NCBI GenBank assembly: GCA_029204225.1
Contig: MU831955.1
Coordinates: 30,764 to 94,763, forward strand
Direction: 5' to 3'
Origin: Diphasiastrum complanatum
Taxonomy: Eukaryota; Streptophyta; Lycopodiopsida; Lycopodiales; Lycopodiaceae
Length of the DNA: 64,000 bases
Positions 13,436 to 24,700 of the stretch are shown one piece after another. The notes below the pieces were generated by a model. That model saw only the letters and a program-made list of their open reading frames with translations. It did not search any database and was not told where the DNA came from. The position numbers and the translations under genes are program-made. Numbering within the stretch: the stretch's first letter is position 1; the number at the start of each line of letters is the position of its first letter.

Positions 13436-13930
13436 CTCCAAAGGCAAGGCGTCTACCTGTCTACCTCTCTCCTCTCTGGCAGTTCCCACTTCAAACCAAA
13501 TTTCCAATCACCTGATTATATTACAAGTCCCAGCACTTTGTCGTCACGCACAAACAAAAAAGCAATGACTACACCAAGCCACGGGTACGCAGGAGAAGGA
13601 GTCTTCTTACGATGCAGACTACAGTACGTGTCTTGTTGAGAGAGCAGACGCAAAAGGACAAGGGCACAGACTTTTGATGCAAGCTGACAAAGAAAGAACC
13701 AGCGTCGCAACAGGAGGCACGGGCAAGAAAGGCCAAGAACCAGCACCCCGATGAAAACCAGAACGCAAAGGAACAGAGAAGGGACTGGGATCGAGACGAT
13801 GACACAGAGAGAGAGAGAGAGAGAGAGAGAAAGAACGAGAGAAAACAATGGATCGCAAAAATATACGAGGAAAATACATCGCAAAAGGCATTGCACAGCC
13901 AATGGTTCAGATCCGCGCCACCAGGTACGG
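13436..13930 (-). other. 5'UTR exon of the TCP11-like gene (CT-rich)
   Basis: On the minus strand GGAG is followed by GTGAGAT, a strong donor at 13,435, and the coding exon acceptor follows at 11,576 (intron about 1.86 kb). The upstream edge is set by the TATA-like box near 13,965, giving an estimated start near 13,930. The sense strand carries a (CT)n tract from 13,807 to 13,832, a common leader feature in plants. The frames that cross this exon on the minus strand (SLSLSLSL stretches) come from this repeat. Inference; no transcript is available. Confidence 0.6.
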
Positions 13931-13960
13931 TCACCACGTGGACTAATCTCGATGGCTATT

Positions 13961-13968
13961 TTTAAATA
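13961..13968 (-). promoter_or_regulatory. TATA-like box of the TCP11-like gene
   Basis: The minus strand reads GTGTATTTAAAAATAGCC. TATTTAAA lies about 30 bp above the inferred start and about 530 bp above the 5'UTR donor. Copy B lacks this block altogether. Confidence 0.45.
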
Positions 13969-14347
13969 CACGCGGCACAATCTGAACCCTTGGGAAAGCA
14001 TCCAACGGGTATTAATTCGGTCGGTGGCCGAGCTCCGCTATCGCTTGTGAAAAATGAGAACCCAAAAAAAAAAGCAAAAGGAAATCGTACGAGAGAATTG
14101 TGTGGAAGGAGGAAACGGAAAGCGCCTAGGGCCTAGGAGGAGGTAGGCACTAACGGCGTGTAACTGTAGCGTTAACGGACTAGTACGTTGACTCAACGGC
14201 TATGGCCCGACTTGACGGTGTTCACACCGCCGCGCGCTTGCGGCCGTTAGCGGCCCACGTGGCGCTCACCAGGGCGTGTTGTCCGCCCCACGCGCATTGC
14301 TGCGGGCCCGGCATCTGGCCTTTCTGGATTTTGGTGGAACCACGGAC

Positions 14348-14429
14348 AAGTGGAGACTGTCCATTGTCTTCGAGGAAGATTTGCCCCGACAGGAGACGGC
14401 CCCACTTGGGCTCCTGTCAGTCTCCACTT
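14348..14429. other. Nested hairpin in the GC-rich upstream region
   Basis: AAGTGGAGACTG (14,348-14,359) pairs perfectly with CAGTCTCCACTT (14,418-14,429), and inside it GACAGGAG (14,388-14,395) pairs with CTCCTGTC (14,411-14,418). The two stems share one base at the junction. It may be a cruciform or RNA hairpin, or a remnant of a small inverted-repeat element. Confidence 0.6.
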
Positions 14430-15667
14430 TAGTGTACGGTCCGGATGACGCCCAACGGCACTACTTCTCTCGTGCTGGTCACTTAGATGGACACCACGTG
14501 TCAAAACCTTACTTGTGCTACCTCGTGTCACATTGTGACTAGATCTGAGTATATCCAACGGTGGCTACTGAAGGATTATTTGTGCCGCTAAGAGATGAGA
14601 TGACAGCGTGCCGTACACGGCGCTTTGAAATTAAGAAGTGCTGGTGGGCTCGCCGTGGACTTCGTCGCGGGTTCCGAGAGGCCTTCTGGACCGGACCCTT
14701 CACGCCTAGTCCTCGTAATTTTTTAATACTCAATACATCCAGCCTTTCACAGCACGGCTGAGTTCGTTATCGGAAACTTCACGTTGAAATTCCCTTCCGA
14801 GTTGATACCCTTCCCAAAAACACATTTGAAGTAACTTCAGATTTGATGCCCTTCACAGAACAGACTCAAAAATCACTGTCGCCACAGACGATCTTGAGTA
14901 ACGATAAACTTTAGGATATTGTTCGTTATTGAAAAGTAAGCATACAAAAATGGGCTATTTAATATTAGTTTTTCAAACTGAAGAATAACAATTCTTCATG
15001 AAAGTCACTATTGCTTCTATTTCTACCTTCAATAAAGGGTAGTTTTGTGGGAAGGTCAAGCCCCAAGCTATGAGGTGGTAAAGGCATATGGGGAAGGCTT
15101 TACACCTTTCAGCTCTTAGGGTGAGTCCATCCTTGGGCAAAGGCCATTGAAAGTGTAAACTTCCGCACTCGGGTCAATTCCACAGTATCTAAGTACTTGC
15201 CTTTGCCGCGTTGCTTGCTACTTACCGATTGGTCCATGCTCCAAGGATCATGGACTTTATGTCCTTAAAACCTTTCATGCTCCAACGCCATGAACTTATT
15301 ATCTACTAGGTATCATCCACTGGAAAGGCCATTGAGTAGCTTGTGGATCTTGATACCTTTCATGCTTCAAGGGAATGAATTTATTATATACTAGGTCAGT
15401 ACTGGCCATTAGGAGAGCCATCACCATGTATAATATGATCCTTGAGTAGCTCGTGGCATTGGGAGGGCGATTGTCACTTGTAATCCGGTCCACGGGGACC
15501 GGATTATATGTGATAATGGGCCGACTAGTGGCCAATACTAACCCTTTATGTAATTTATTATGGAAAATGTTGGTTTGGAGTCTAGAGGCTATTTGGATCG
15601 GGAGCATTGGTCGAATTTGCAATGCAGTGAAAACGAGCAATACAGTTAATTCATTTGCTGAAAAAAA

Positions 15668-16045
15668 ATAGGTAAAATATTTGGGGTAAAATATTTGGGA
15701 CCCTATATAATGCAAGATAACGTAAGTCCCAAAAAGGCTTAATAATTATGCCAATGGCAATTACATATATTAAAACAAAAGGATAGTTGAGTCATATACT
15801 AGATAAATAGATTTGACCATGATATATCATGAGAGTCTTTGCCATAACAAAGAAATAGGTAAAGTATTTGGGACCCTATATAATGCAAGCTAATGTAAGC
15901 TCCAAAAAGGCTTAATAATCATGCCAATGGCAATTACATATATTAAACAAAAGGATAGTTAAATCATATACTAAATAAATAAATTTGGCCATGATATGTG
16001 ATGAGGGGCTTTGCCATGATCATGACAAGCAAATTGTTAATAATC
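15668..16045. repeat. Tandem duplication, about 190 bp units, in copy A only
   Basis: Two direct units (AGGTAAA..TATTTGGGACCCTATATAATGCAAG...GGCCATGATAT..TTTGCCAT), roughly 15,668-15,855 and 15,856-16,045. Copy B has one unit near 40,180-40,290, with part of it missing. Confidence 0.8.
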
Positions 16046-17699
16046 AAGCGTTGCACTTTGAAAACATCAAAAAATAAAAAATAAAAATAAAACATCTTTA
16101 TACAGCTCAAACTCACCTAGGAGTGACACCTCATCTTTTAGTAAATCATCATGTAGCCTAGTGCTATCGCATCAAAGCTAACAAAAAAAACTTTGTGTCT
16201 TTTTATCCATCCTCTTGGAAGTTGGGAAACCACCCTCTCTCTTTGGCATTTTCACTTTAACTAGGTTTCTACTCACATTTTGTGTGTGCCATAAAAATAA
16301 ATGTGTGTGTGCATGTGTTAGAGCAACTTTCCACCAACCATGTCAAACTCTTAGTACCACTGGTCAACCGAAGATTAAGTTTGTTACCACCAACCATGTC
16401 AAACTCTTAGACCCACTGGTCAACATAAGAATAAATTTGCTACTAATGTGACAGAGAGATATAAGAACAAAAATTCTTGAAATCTAGTACAACTGGAAGT
16501 GGGATTAAATTACAAATTTGTAGAATAAAATAGGACAAAATTTGACAATAAATAATGTTTTTAGAAAGTTATTGTGATTCCTTCGACAAAAAACATTCAC
16601 ATGGATTTAGAATTCTTGTGATGGATACATCACCCTGTCATAGAGCAAGTTTGGTAGTAATTAAACCAAATACATCATTTTACCCAATAAATAAGTGACA
16701 ATCCGAAATTTTTTATCAATATAAAATCTAAAATTTAGTAAAAACAAAAAAAAAATGCAGTAACTGTAAATGGAATAGTCTAAAAAAACACCACGAGCCC
16801 ATGATATTATATGCATAAAAAATATTACATCAACCTAACAAAAAACTGTAATTAATATGAGTACACGTAAAAAACTATAATTAATATGAGTACACGTAAA
16901 AAATATATCCTATATATTGCAAGAAAAGCACGTGACTCTTTTGAAATTTATTAGCATTCCCAGAAGTCAAGTGTTTTCCAATCTACTTCACTTGAAAAAT
17001 TAGAAAGTTTAGATGGCAAGTGACAAACTCCATATTTGATTACAAAATAGTCATTTGTCAACTGTTTGTTGGGCCTACTCTACAAGGACAATACTACAAG
17101 CAATTTTCTACCCCAATCCAAAAACCATTTGGAACATAGCACTAGCTTGGCGGCTTTGGACATCGTTGGATTCATTCCAAATGTCAACATTTTTGGAATT
17201 TTTAACTCTTGATTTGAAGTTTGTTATGGCTTTATTATTGCAACCTTCTCCACAAAAATTCAAAATTGAAGCTCTTCTCTCCAATAATTTTAAATTTGAA
17301 TTGGCAAGCACAAAAGAAGACATTTTACCTCTTTTGGATGTCAACCCAAAACCTAACAAAAGGCCTTGTCTAGAGCCTAAGAGTCTAGCTACACCTGGGA
17401 GAGACTGCCCCAAACACAGCCCAAGAGAAAATGCTTTAAAGACGATACAGCAAGTTTTTATCATCAAAATTATCAATGTCAAATAACTAACAATGACTTG
17501 TCATATGTGAATGCCTTGTGGATGAATATGCCCTCCTTATTCATAAAGGAAATGTTTCTCAGCCTTTCAAGAGATTTTTATAGTAGAGGTAATATAAAGA
17601 AGTGTGATGATTTGGAGACTTACGCCACAAATTAAGCCTCCCCTTTGAATTACAAAATCCACATGGCTGAAAACTTTTTATTGCCAAAAACAAAGCACC

Positions 17700-18176
17700 A
17701 ATCTCAAATTTTCAAGAAGAAATATTAAAACCCAATATTCAACCACAAGTTTGCAACCTGCACTACGGATTTTTAGAAATTTTGAAAAATGGACATTATT
17801 CACTAATTTCTTTGTGAATTTCGTGAGTTCCTAGTTCCAAGTAGATAGCATATAGCTAGGTAGAATGTTTTGCTATTTTTTGATGTAGTTGCATGATTCT
17901 TTTAGTTTTACTTGATTTCAATAATATAATCTCAATTTTCAAGAAGAAATATTAAAACCCAAGATTCAACCACAAGTTTGCAACCCTATCTATCGTTAAT
18001 TTTTGTGCACTGGATTTTTAGAAATTTTGAAAAATGGACACTCTTCACTACTTTCTTTGTGAATTTCGTGAGATTTTAGTCCCAAAGTGGGTAGCATATA
18101 GCTAGGTAGAATGTTTTGCTATTTTTTAATGTAGTTGCATGATTCTTTTAGTTTTTTACTTGATTTCAATAAATAA
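17700..18176. repeat. Tandem duplication, about 235 bp units, in copy A only
   Basis: Units of about 17,700-17,928 and 17,929-18,176 begin ATCTCAAATTTTCAAGAAGAAA and end near GATTTCAATAA. Copy B has a single unit at about 42,048-42,295. The first unit lacks a short segment (CCTATCTATCGTTAATTTTTG). Confidence 0.8.
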
Positions 18177-18208
18177 TCTAGCCATACCTTAAGTCAAATA
18201 GTATCAAT

Positions 18209-20460
18209 TTCACAATACACAATTGTGTTGGAGATTAAGCTCACAGTTTCCTCCTTGGTGATTCAATTTATTCAAGATTCTTCTTGCACATTTTTCATCC
18301 TTGAATTAATCATTGATCTAGGGTCAGATGCAACCTCTTTAGGTGTTATGTTTGCTCATTAGATACCTGCAGGAATCATAGTTTTCTATTTTTGCTATTT
18401 TGCATAATTACTCGTGTTTCTTAACACAGACTGACAGAAAGACAAGGTGGGACTTGACAACCTCTCTAGCAGGTTTGTGCAACCAAAGGAAGAAGGCATT
18501 AAGTTGCTTTTGCATAGACGCACCAGGAAAGAAAATGAAAAGATTATTCATTATATACCAGATAGAGTGATCAAACCATATGATAGAATAATTGTTTTTG
18601 CATTTATCACCGCATCTGCACTTAAAGAAGGGTCTTTTCCAGTTCCAGATTCTAGCTTGATGAAGGTTCATTCTATTAAAGCCAGTGTCAAAATGGCCTC
18701 TGGTCCTAGCCTAGGTCTGCTCAGAAGGACATCTTGAAGGTTCAAATCTGCTCATCTTGATAACAGTATCAAAGGCAATATGAGTATCAAAAGAAGGATT
18801 CTTATGCAAAGCAACAAGCTTGCAAGCTTGGACCTCTTCATTAGTAAGATGAGCAAGAGCGATCCAGAGTTCAATAGAAATAGGTTTGCAAGTTGACAAA
18901 GGGAAGGCTCCAAAGTTTATAAGCAGTTTTTGCAGATTTAAACTCAATGATATGACTAGGTAACAATGGTACTTGGCAACTATTGGCTTGACAAAATTCA
19001 AAAGCAAATTGATTTCCCACATCACAGATTTCTTGTGAGAAAGACTCTAACTGAGAAGCACTATCTTCATCAAGGTCCTTGGTAAAAATCAGAGGGTGCG
19101 GTAAAGTAGGAGCAATAGAAGGGACAAGGGTATCAATAGAGGAGTCACCATTTTCTATTTCCAGGAAAGCAAATATTTTCCGAATATGCGTATTACAAAA
19201 TTTTTCCTCAGCAGCAATTCGTTCAACATAATTGGAGAGGTCCATATAAATTTTTTCAATCATGCTAAGAATCTGCTTCCTTTTAATAAAATTCATATAA
19301 ATATTGATCCAATCCTTGATGTTCATCAAATCGATAAGACAAAGAATTTTATCCTCCGAGCCAGCAGCATTACAAGTAGTCATATCATAAGCAATAATCA
19401 AATTGTGAACTTCAACAACTTTCTTCATGCAACATATTATGGCCTGAACAAGAGGACTAGGAGGAGGAAGGGGCTCCCCATAGCCAAGAGTCACCGCATC
19501 ATGAAACCATCGTGTGGACTACATCACACAACAGACCTTGTTAGCCATAAAATACAAGTAAAGGTAAAGGTTTGGTGTTACCCCGACCAAAGGGTAGCCG
19601 AGGTAGCATCAGAGATGCTAGAGAGAGAGTAACAAGATTTCACATAGTCCCTCTTGACAAGTCAAGACCAAACCCTTTGAATCCTTCAATTTATAGCATA
19701 GCAGATAAAAAATACAGCTGTATAAAATATAACAGTACAGAGTACCATAGCGAAGCAAGTTCTAAGACACCCAGCTGTAACCTGCCACCATCCCACACAA
19801 CAAAACTGCACAAATTAGTCACGTGAGGAAGACAAGTGTCATAGCTGAGCATCAGTTGTTATCCATGTCCAAAACAAGATTCACTACTATATCAGCTAAA
19901 TTGCATTTATAAAATATACGTCCAATCTTTCCAATCATTTATTTCATTACTAAGCAATACATTCTATTCTTTAACGAAGCCGTATCAGGGCACAAGCCAT
20001 TCCGATCAGTACAAGAGCAAAAGAAATGTATTAGATTTACATTTACATTTTACATGTAAGCAACTATCCTTCATTATACTGATGGCCAAAGGTATGACTA
20101 TGGTCACAGCTTTAGGTACTAGAGCACTTTCGTGCTATGCTAGCCCCCATGGATATCCCGTAACTGTTTTCCAGGAGTCCAAACACCAAACAGCTTGGGC
20201 AAATTCATGCCATTCAAGTGTACCATTGTCAAGCTCTATATGAGTATGTGACTTTACAAACAACACTGAGACACAGGATGCAAGCGAACTTAGTTAAAAA
20301 AATACAAGCTCATGTCTATTTTAATGTACATAAGATCAGACTTATGTAACTTCATTAGTTACTACTTTTAAAGGAAGAAAATTTAGAATTATCATGCATG
20401 GATAAGACTTCCTGTAGTAACGAGGGCAACTCTAACACAGTCAGAGATTCGCAAGAAAAT
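18209..20460. other. Unassigned region with coding-like but unrecognised frames
   Basis: Starts where the duplicated block ends. It contains the 18,871-19,494 minus-strand frame listed separately and an overlapping minus frame at 18,711-19,025 (ELWIALAHLTNEEVQACKL). The part from 19,640 to 20,460 shows no gene; a weak tRNA-Met primer-site-like string at about 19,986-19,997 has three mismatches and was not accepted. Confidence 0.4.
18871..19494 (-). CDS. Unrecognised open frame, about 207 codons
   Basis: I do not recognise this protein. The frame has no ATG at its left-most boundary (it begins at GTG) and stays open upstream as RWFHDAVTLGYGEP. It contains VQAIICCMKKVVEVHNLII, a mixed-charge helix-like middle (IEKIYMDLSNYVERIAAEEK) and an acidic part (FTKDLDEDSASQLESFSQEI). 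A second minus frame takes over near 18,890 and runs to 18,711, suggesting one frameshift in a longer old coding region. It may be a captured exon or a decayed retroelement domain. No splice sites or neighbours support a working gene. Confidence 0.25.
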   Translation of the reverse strand: MTLGYGEPLPPPSPLVQAIICCMKKVVEVHNLIIAYDMTTCNAAGSEDKILCLIDLMNIKDWINIYMNFIKRKQILSMIEKIYMDLSNYVERIAAEEKFCNTHIRKIFAFLEIENGDSSIDTLVPSIAPTLPHPLIFTKDLDEDSASQLESFSQEICDVGNQFAFEFCQANSCQVPLLPSHIIEFKSAKTAYKLWSLPFVNLQTYFY

Positions 20461-20739
20461 TAGAGAGGGCTGATGGTACAAGATCAACCCAACAGAGATG
20501 CCCATCAATACATCTTCTTTGGTGACTCCAATTCACATCAAATCGAAGGCCAAGGCTCTATTCGACTACAATTCTCTGATGGCATCACTAGGCAACTTAA
20601 TGGGGTACTTTATGTACCCAAATTAACAAAGAACTTATTGTCTATTAGGAAGATCACTGATCAAGTCTATAGAGCTTTGTTTACTACTAGGCAATGTACT
20701 ATTTTAGATGAGAATTCAAAGGAAATCCTCTCTGCTTAA
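20461..20739 (+). mobile_element. Ty1/copia fragment: protease-to-pre-integrase segment
   Basis: The frame reads GDSNSHQIEGQGSIRL ... LNGVLYVPKLTKNLLSIRKI, the classic copia stretch after the protease (L.NVLYVPGLTKNLLSV). The protease Asp motif upstream and the integrase downstream are missing, so this is a short relic in plus orientation. Confidence 0.85.
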
Positions 20740-21990
20740 GGCTACCCATCGTATTGGTGTATTTTCGCATAGCATCATACCTGAATGATAGACGAAGTCA
20801 TCTCTTGCGAATTATCCATCTTCAGCTATTTTAACAAATCACCTATGTGCTAGAAGATTCCCACCGAAAGTATTGTGTTCAGCGTATAGTACTTCTATCA
20901 CCCTCATAATCTTTAGCAATAGTTAATCCATCATTTAGCCGCAGATTACTAGCTTATCATTCAACTTTATTTGAGGGCAATTTCTTCCTCACAATATCCA
21001 CATCATACAGATATTCATGTTCTGTGCATACGTCTTCTCAAGAAGAAACAATCACACCAAGCTTCCTTTATGTTTACACTTCTTAGAAGTCATTCTACTC
21101 TTTATCAGAGGCAGCAATCTATCATACAACCATAGCAATCATCCAGAGCAACCAATCATAGCAAGCTACAGCCAATGGAGTAGCAGGAATGCTCTTATCA
21201 ATAACATATATGTATCCATCATTGTTATCTTTGGAAACCATAAGCAAGGCCAGCGGTCCATTGCACTTTTTCAATCCTTACATATTGTAAAATGCGTGGA
21301 AATATGCATGCATGCAAGGCCATGCTTCATCGCTATAGTAACATGGATTTCACACTCAAAAAGGAGTGCTGGCTAGCGGCCCATTCTGCTATACAGATAG
21401 CGCTGGCCAGTGACTACTTATCAGCAAAAATCAGTGTTATTTATGGTAAACAACTAGACTAATAATCAGGCGCGAAGAGCAAACCGCCAGATTAAGCAAT
21501 TAGAAAGCCAGACAAAACGTAGAAAAGCATTGCAATATTGACACAAATCTAAACGCAGAACAAACAGAGCTGCAATCAGATTAATTATAACAAAATATAC
21601 AGGTCAATAATGCAGGTGAGCACAAAAGAATGGCGAACGTAACCGCCTACTTCACAAAGCTAATCACACAATCTATAAAGATGATGAACCTATTACTGAC
21701 AATAAATCTGGAAGAAAGAATCAATGCGCAAAAGCATCTACAATGTCTGTCCCTGATTACAAGTAATATTTTGTTCTATCTTCTGTTATCTTTTTTGAAT
21801 ACTGAAATGGTATTCAATATATACATAAGTTTTACAGGTGTGCAGATGAAGAAGGTACCAAAGTGGTTGTGTTGTCTATGGTAAATCGTGGGTGGCTGTT
21901 GTTGTTGTCAAATCTGATTGCACAGTGCATGGAACGAGCGTGAGGAGGCCGCGACGTCGGGCTTCGCTAAAATTAATGCTGGTGAAAATG
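20740..21990. other. No gene seen
   Basis: AT-rich sequence without a recognisable domain. Short plus-strand frames (for example 21,017-21,376) have no family signature. The start of the LTR-like sequence that belongs to the copia element at 22.4-24.7 kb is not resolved here. Confidence 0.5.
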
Positions 21991-22410
21991 TGAAAAATGC
22001 GACACTCCGTCAAAATGCCCTACAAAATGATTTATAGATTACCTTCGCTTTTTATAAGGGCACCTTCAACATTTGTAGGGCAGTGTCGTCTTTTTAGCGA
22101 GTCATAAATTACTTGTAAAAACACAGTGTTACTTTTTTCGCATTTTTCGCTTGTTCAAATTTGCTTGTATTCATGCAGAATGTCGCTTTTCTGGAAGTGT
22201 CACAAACACATGGTTGCTCAGGGTGGCCCGAAGGTGAAAAAGCGACAGTATCGCATTTTTCACCTGTGGGAATTTCCGAGTAAAAATGTAGGCTGTAGCG
22301 ACAATCAGTTCAAATATGCAGACTGCGCGACAACATGAGTAAAAATGCAGCAGCATGAATGGAGGCAGATTAACATAGGATTTAGGAGAGTAGAGGAGAT
22401 AAATCCAACA
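21991..22410 (-). mobile_element. 3' LTR (partial, far end unresolved) of a copia element
   Basis: Directly beyond the polypurine tract the minus strand begins TGTTGGATTTATCTCC, a typical LTR start. Similar sequence (GATTTATC, CATTCAT, TTTTTACTCATG) occurs at 57,900-57,985 and 58,130-58,205 next to another copia tail, showing one LTR family. The far end with CA and a target duplication could not be located, so the lower coordinate is an estimate. Confidence 0.6.
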
Positions 22411-22419
22411 CCCCCCCTT
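22411..22419 (-). other. Polypurine tract of the copia element
   Basis: The minus strand reads AAGGGGGGG directly before TGTTGG, and overlaps the RNase H stop codon (TAA at 22,420-22,418). This is the plus-strand primer site for reverse transcription and fixes the orientation as minus. Confidence 0.85.
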
Positions 22420-24700
22420 AATCTGGATCCGTGAATGCCTTGATCTTCAGACTAAGCAATGCATAAAACTTGTTGTGTGCATTAACACTTAATGCCTTTG
22501 TGAATATATTTGCAATCATGACCTGTGTTCTACAGTACGTTAAGCTTACCTCCTTGTTGAGAACCTTGCCCCTAAGTAGTGATATCGGATTTCAATGTAC
22601 TTACTCCTAGGATGAAATCTAAAATTGGCCGATAAGGCAATTGCACTCTGATTCTCATAGAATATGATTGTAGGGTGTACTAATACAAACTAATGTCTGA
22701 CAGTAAATTTTTCAACCAAAACGCTTCTTTAATGGATTGAGAAACAACAATGTAGTATTCTACTTCTGTCGAAGAAAGAGTGATAGAGGTTTGCTTACGA
22801 CTGTTCCATGAGATAGGACTGCCATTGAAGAAGAATGTAAATCCAGATGTGGACTTACGATTGTCTACATCTCCTCCCCAGCTTGCATCAAAGTATCCAC
22901 TAAGCTGATGGAGATTGTCGTTGTTGACTTCTCCATAGCAAATGCACTGGTCCATGGGGGGTCGAATATACCTCATGACTCTTATGAGAGCCTTCCAATG
23001 GGTAATGCCAGTATTATATTGGCTGAGTGAGCTTACTACAAAAGAGATGTCAGGTCTTGTATAGACCGTTACGTACATGAGAGATCCAAGTATCGATCGA
23101 TAAGGATACTCTCTCATCTGCTCCTCTTCTTGCTTGGTCTGGAGACATTGGTCCTTTGACAAACGCAAGCCTGGATCCATCGGTGAGTGAGATAATTTAC
23201 AATTCATCATATTATATATATATATCAAGAACATTGTGAGGATATCTTTGTTGAGTGATATAAATCAGTCGTCTTGCTCTGTCTCTGTGGATTTGAATGC
23301 CCAAACAGAAGTGAGCTTCACCTAGATCAGTCATGCCAAACTCAGAAAACAGCATCTGTTTAGAATCCTTAACCAAATTGGTACTGTTGCTGAAAAGCAA
23401 TGTATCATCCACGTATAAGGTGATGATAATGAAGGATTGCTGCACCGCCACAATACAATCAGCAGTGCTTGGTTGGAAATCTTGTTCGATGAGGAATGTG
23501 TTGATCCTCTGAAACCAAGCTCTGGTATACTGTTTCAAGCCGTAAAGTGCCTTATGGAGCTTACAGATATGATTCTTCATTCCTTTCAGTCGAGCTGGAT
23601 CATGTAGATGTATTCTTATATAACTCCATTTAGATAAGTTCTTTGCACATCAAGTTATTGGCATTGTACTTGATCTTAAAGATCCATTTGCAATCAATGA
23701 TATTGCAGGCAATAGGAGCTTTGACTAATGACCACGTATGGTTTTTGTATGGTTTTTGGTCAAAGAGGAATACTCTCTTTCCATGGCTTCTCTCCAGAGA
23801 TCAAAGTTTGGTTGGCTAAGTGCCTCTTCAATTGTTGTCGGTTCCTGTATCAAGAGACATGCAGACTCAGGAGTATACCTCGTGGGTTGTGTGCGCACTC
23901 GGCTTGATCTTCTGGGAGGAATTGACTGATGAACCAACCCTGGGACTTGTTGCTGGATAGCAGCAACATCTTCGTCTAACTCGCTGTCAAATAGTGGAAC
24001 GACAATGGACAGGCTTGAGCCTGAAGCTCAAATTATTGTGTCAATGACAGGTGATAAAGGTTCTCCTACAACAATATCTTTGCCTTTGATGTCAATGGAC
24101 TGATCCTCGATAAAGGCTGTATCTCGACTATACAAGATTTGCTGGGTATCGGGATCATACAGCTTGTATGTGTTATTAGATGAAGTATATCTAATCAGGA
24201 TGGCCTTGAGACCTTGGAAGTCGAATTTCTTTCTCGTGTCTTTTGGGATCTGTGCGTAGGCGACACATCCAAACACTCGTAGGTTCTTCATAGAAGGTTT
24301 AGAGTCTATCCACACCTCATGGGGTGTTTTACCTAAGAGGGCCTTGGTCGAACATCTATTCTGGACGTAAGCTGCAGTGGAGATAGCTTCGGCCCAGAAG
24401 CTCTTGGGCATCGATACATGCACTAAGCATACATTTAGCTTATTCAACCAAAGTACGGTTCTTCCTCTCGGCTAAGAGGACTATAAGGAGTGATGAATTG
24501 CTGCTCAATGCCTTGGCTCTGGCAGTACTCCTTAAATTCAGTAGAGATGTACTCTCCACCATTGTCAGACCACAGGGCCTTGATCATCCTTCCAGTCTCT
24601 TTTTCTGCACGCTCCTTGAAGATTCTGAAGCAATTGAAAGCTTCTGATTTTTTCTTGATAAAGTACACCATAGTCCTTCTAGAGTGTTTTGATGCTTAAT
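22418..24700 (-). mobile_element. Ty1/copia pol, degenerate: integrase, reverse transcriptase, RNase H
   Basis: In order on the minus strand: an integrase core fragment from about 24,700 (RRTMVYFIKKKSEAFNCF, SDNGGEY) with a frameshift and early stop around ERKNRTLVE; the integrase end (PKSFWAEAISTAAYVQNRC); the pol linker and RT start (WREAMEREYSSL, 23,937-23,725); the RT core at 23,580-23,212 with LYVDDTLLF, the YVDD active site intact; then RNase H from 23,234 (SSTEVEYYIVVSQSIKEAFW). It ends DPD-stop at the polypurine tract. Several frameshifts break it, and gag, protease and the 5' LTR are absent: the element stops abruptly near 24,700. It cannot encode a polyprotein. Confidence 0.93.

Larger units (their letters stand above)
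13934..14500 (-). promoter_or_regulatory. Promoter-proximal region with three G-boxes
   Basis: CACGTG occurs at 13,935-13,940, 14,256-14,261 and 14,495-14,500; the first two sit in CCACGTGG and ABRE-like contexts. The region is much richer in GC than its surroundings. G-boxes are known bZIP/bHLH sites in plants. Their use here is inferred from position just upstream of the TCP11-like 5'UTR exon; the first may lie at or just below the start site. Confidence 0.5.
8264..18208. repeat. Segmental duplication, copy A
   Basis: Matches 34,510-42,318 in direct orientation along its whole length, apart from indels and one replaced block. It starts inside the coiled-coil exon of the TCP11-like gene and ends at GTATCAAT, after which the two copies diverge. 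It covers three coding exons, the 5'UTR exon, the promoter and about 3.3 kb of upstream DNA. Blocks present here but missing from copy B are about 8,303-8,335 (33 bp), 9,487-10,051, 11,906-12,012 and 12,408-12,837. Confidence 0.93.

Noticed and set aside
17055-17486. A 143-codon plus-strand frame upstream of the TCP11-like gene
   Set aside because: The homologous stretch in duplication copy B (41,402 on) is broken early by indels, and the product matches nothing, so it is probably chance.
19986-19997. Primer-site-like string CCGTATCAGGGC
   Set aside because: Three mismatches to the iMet consensus and no LTR end or gag frame nearby.
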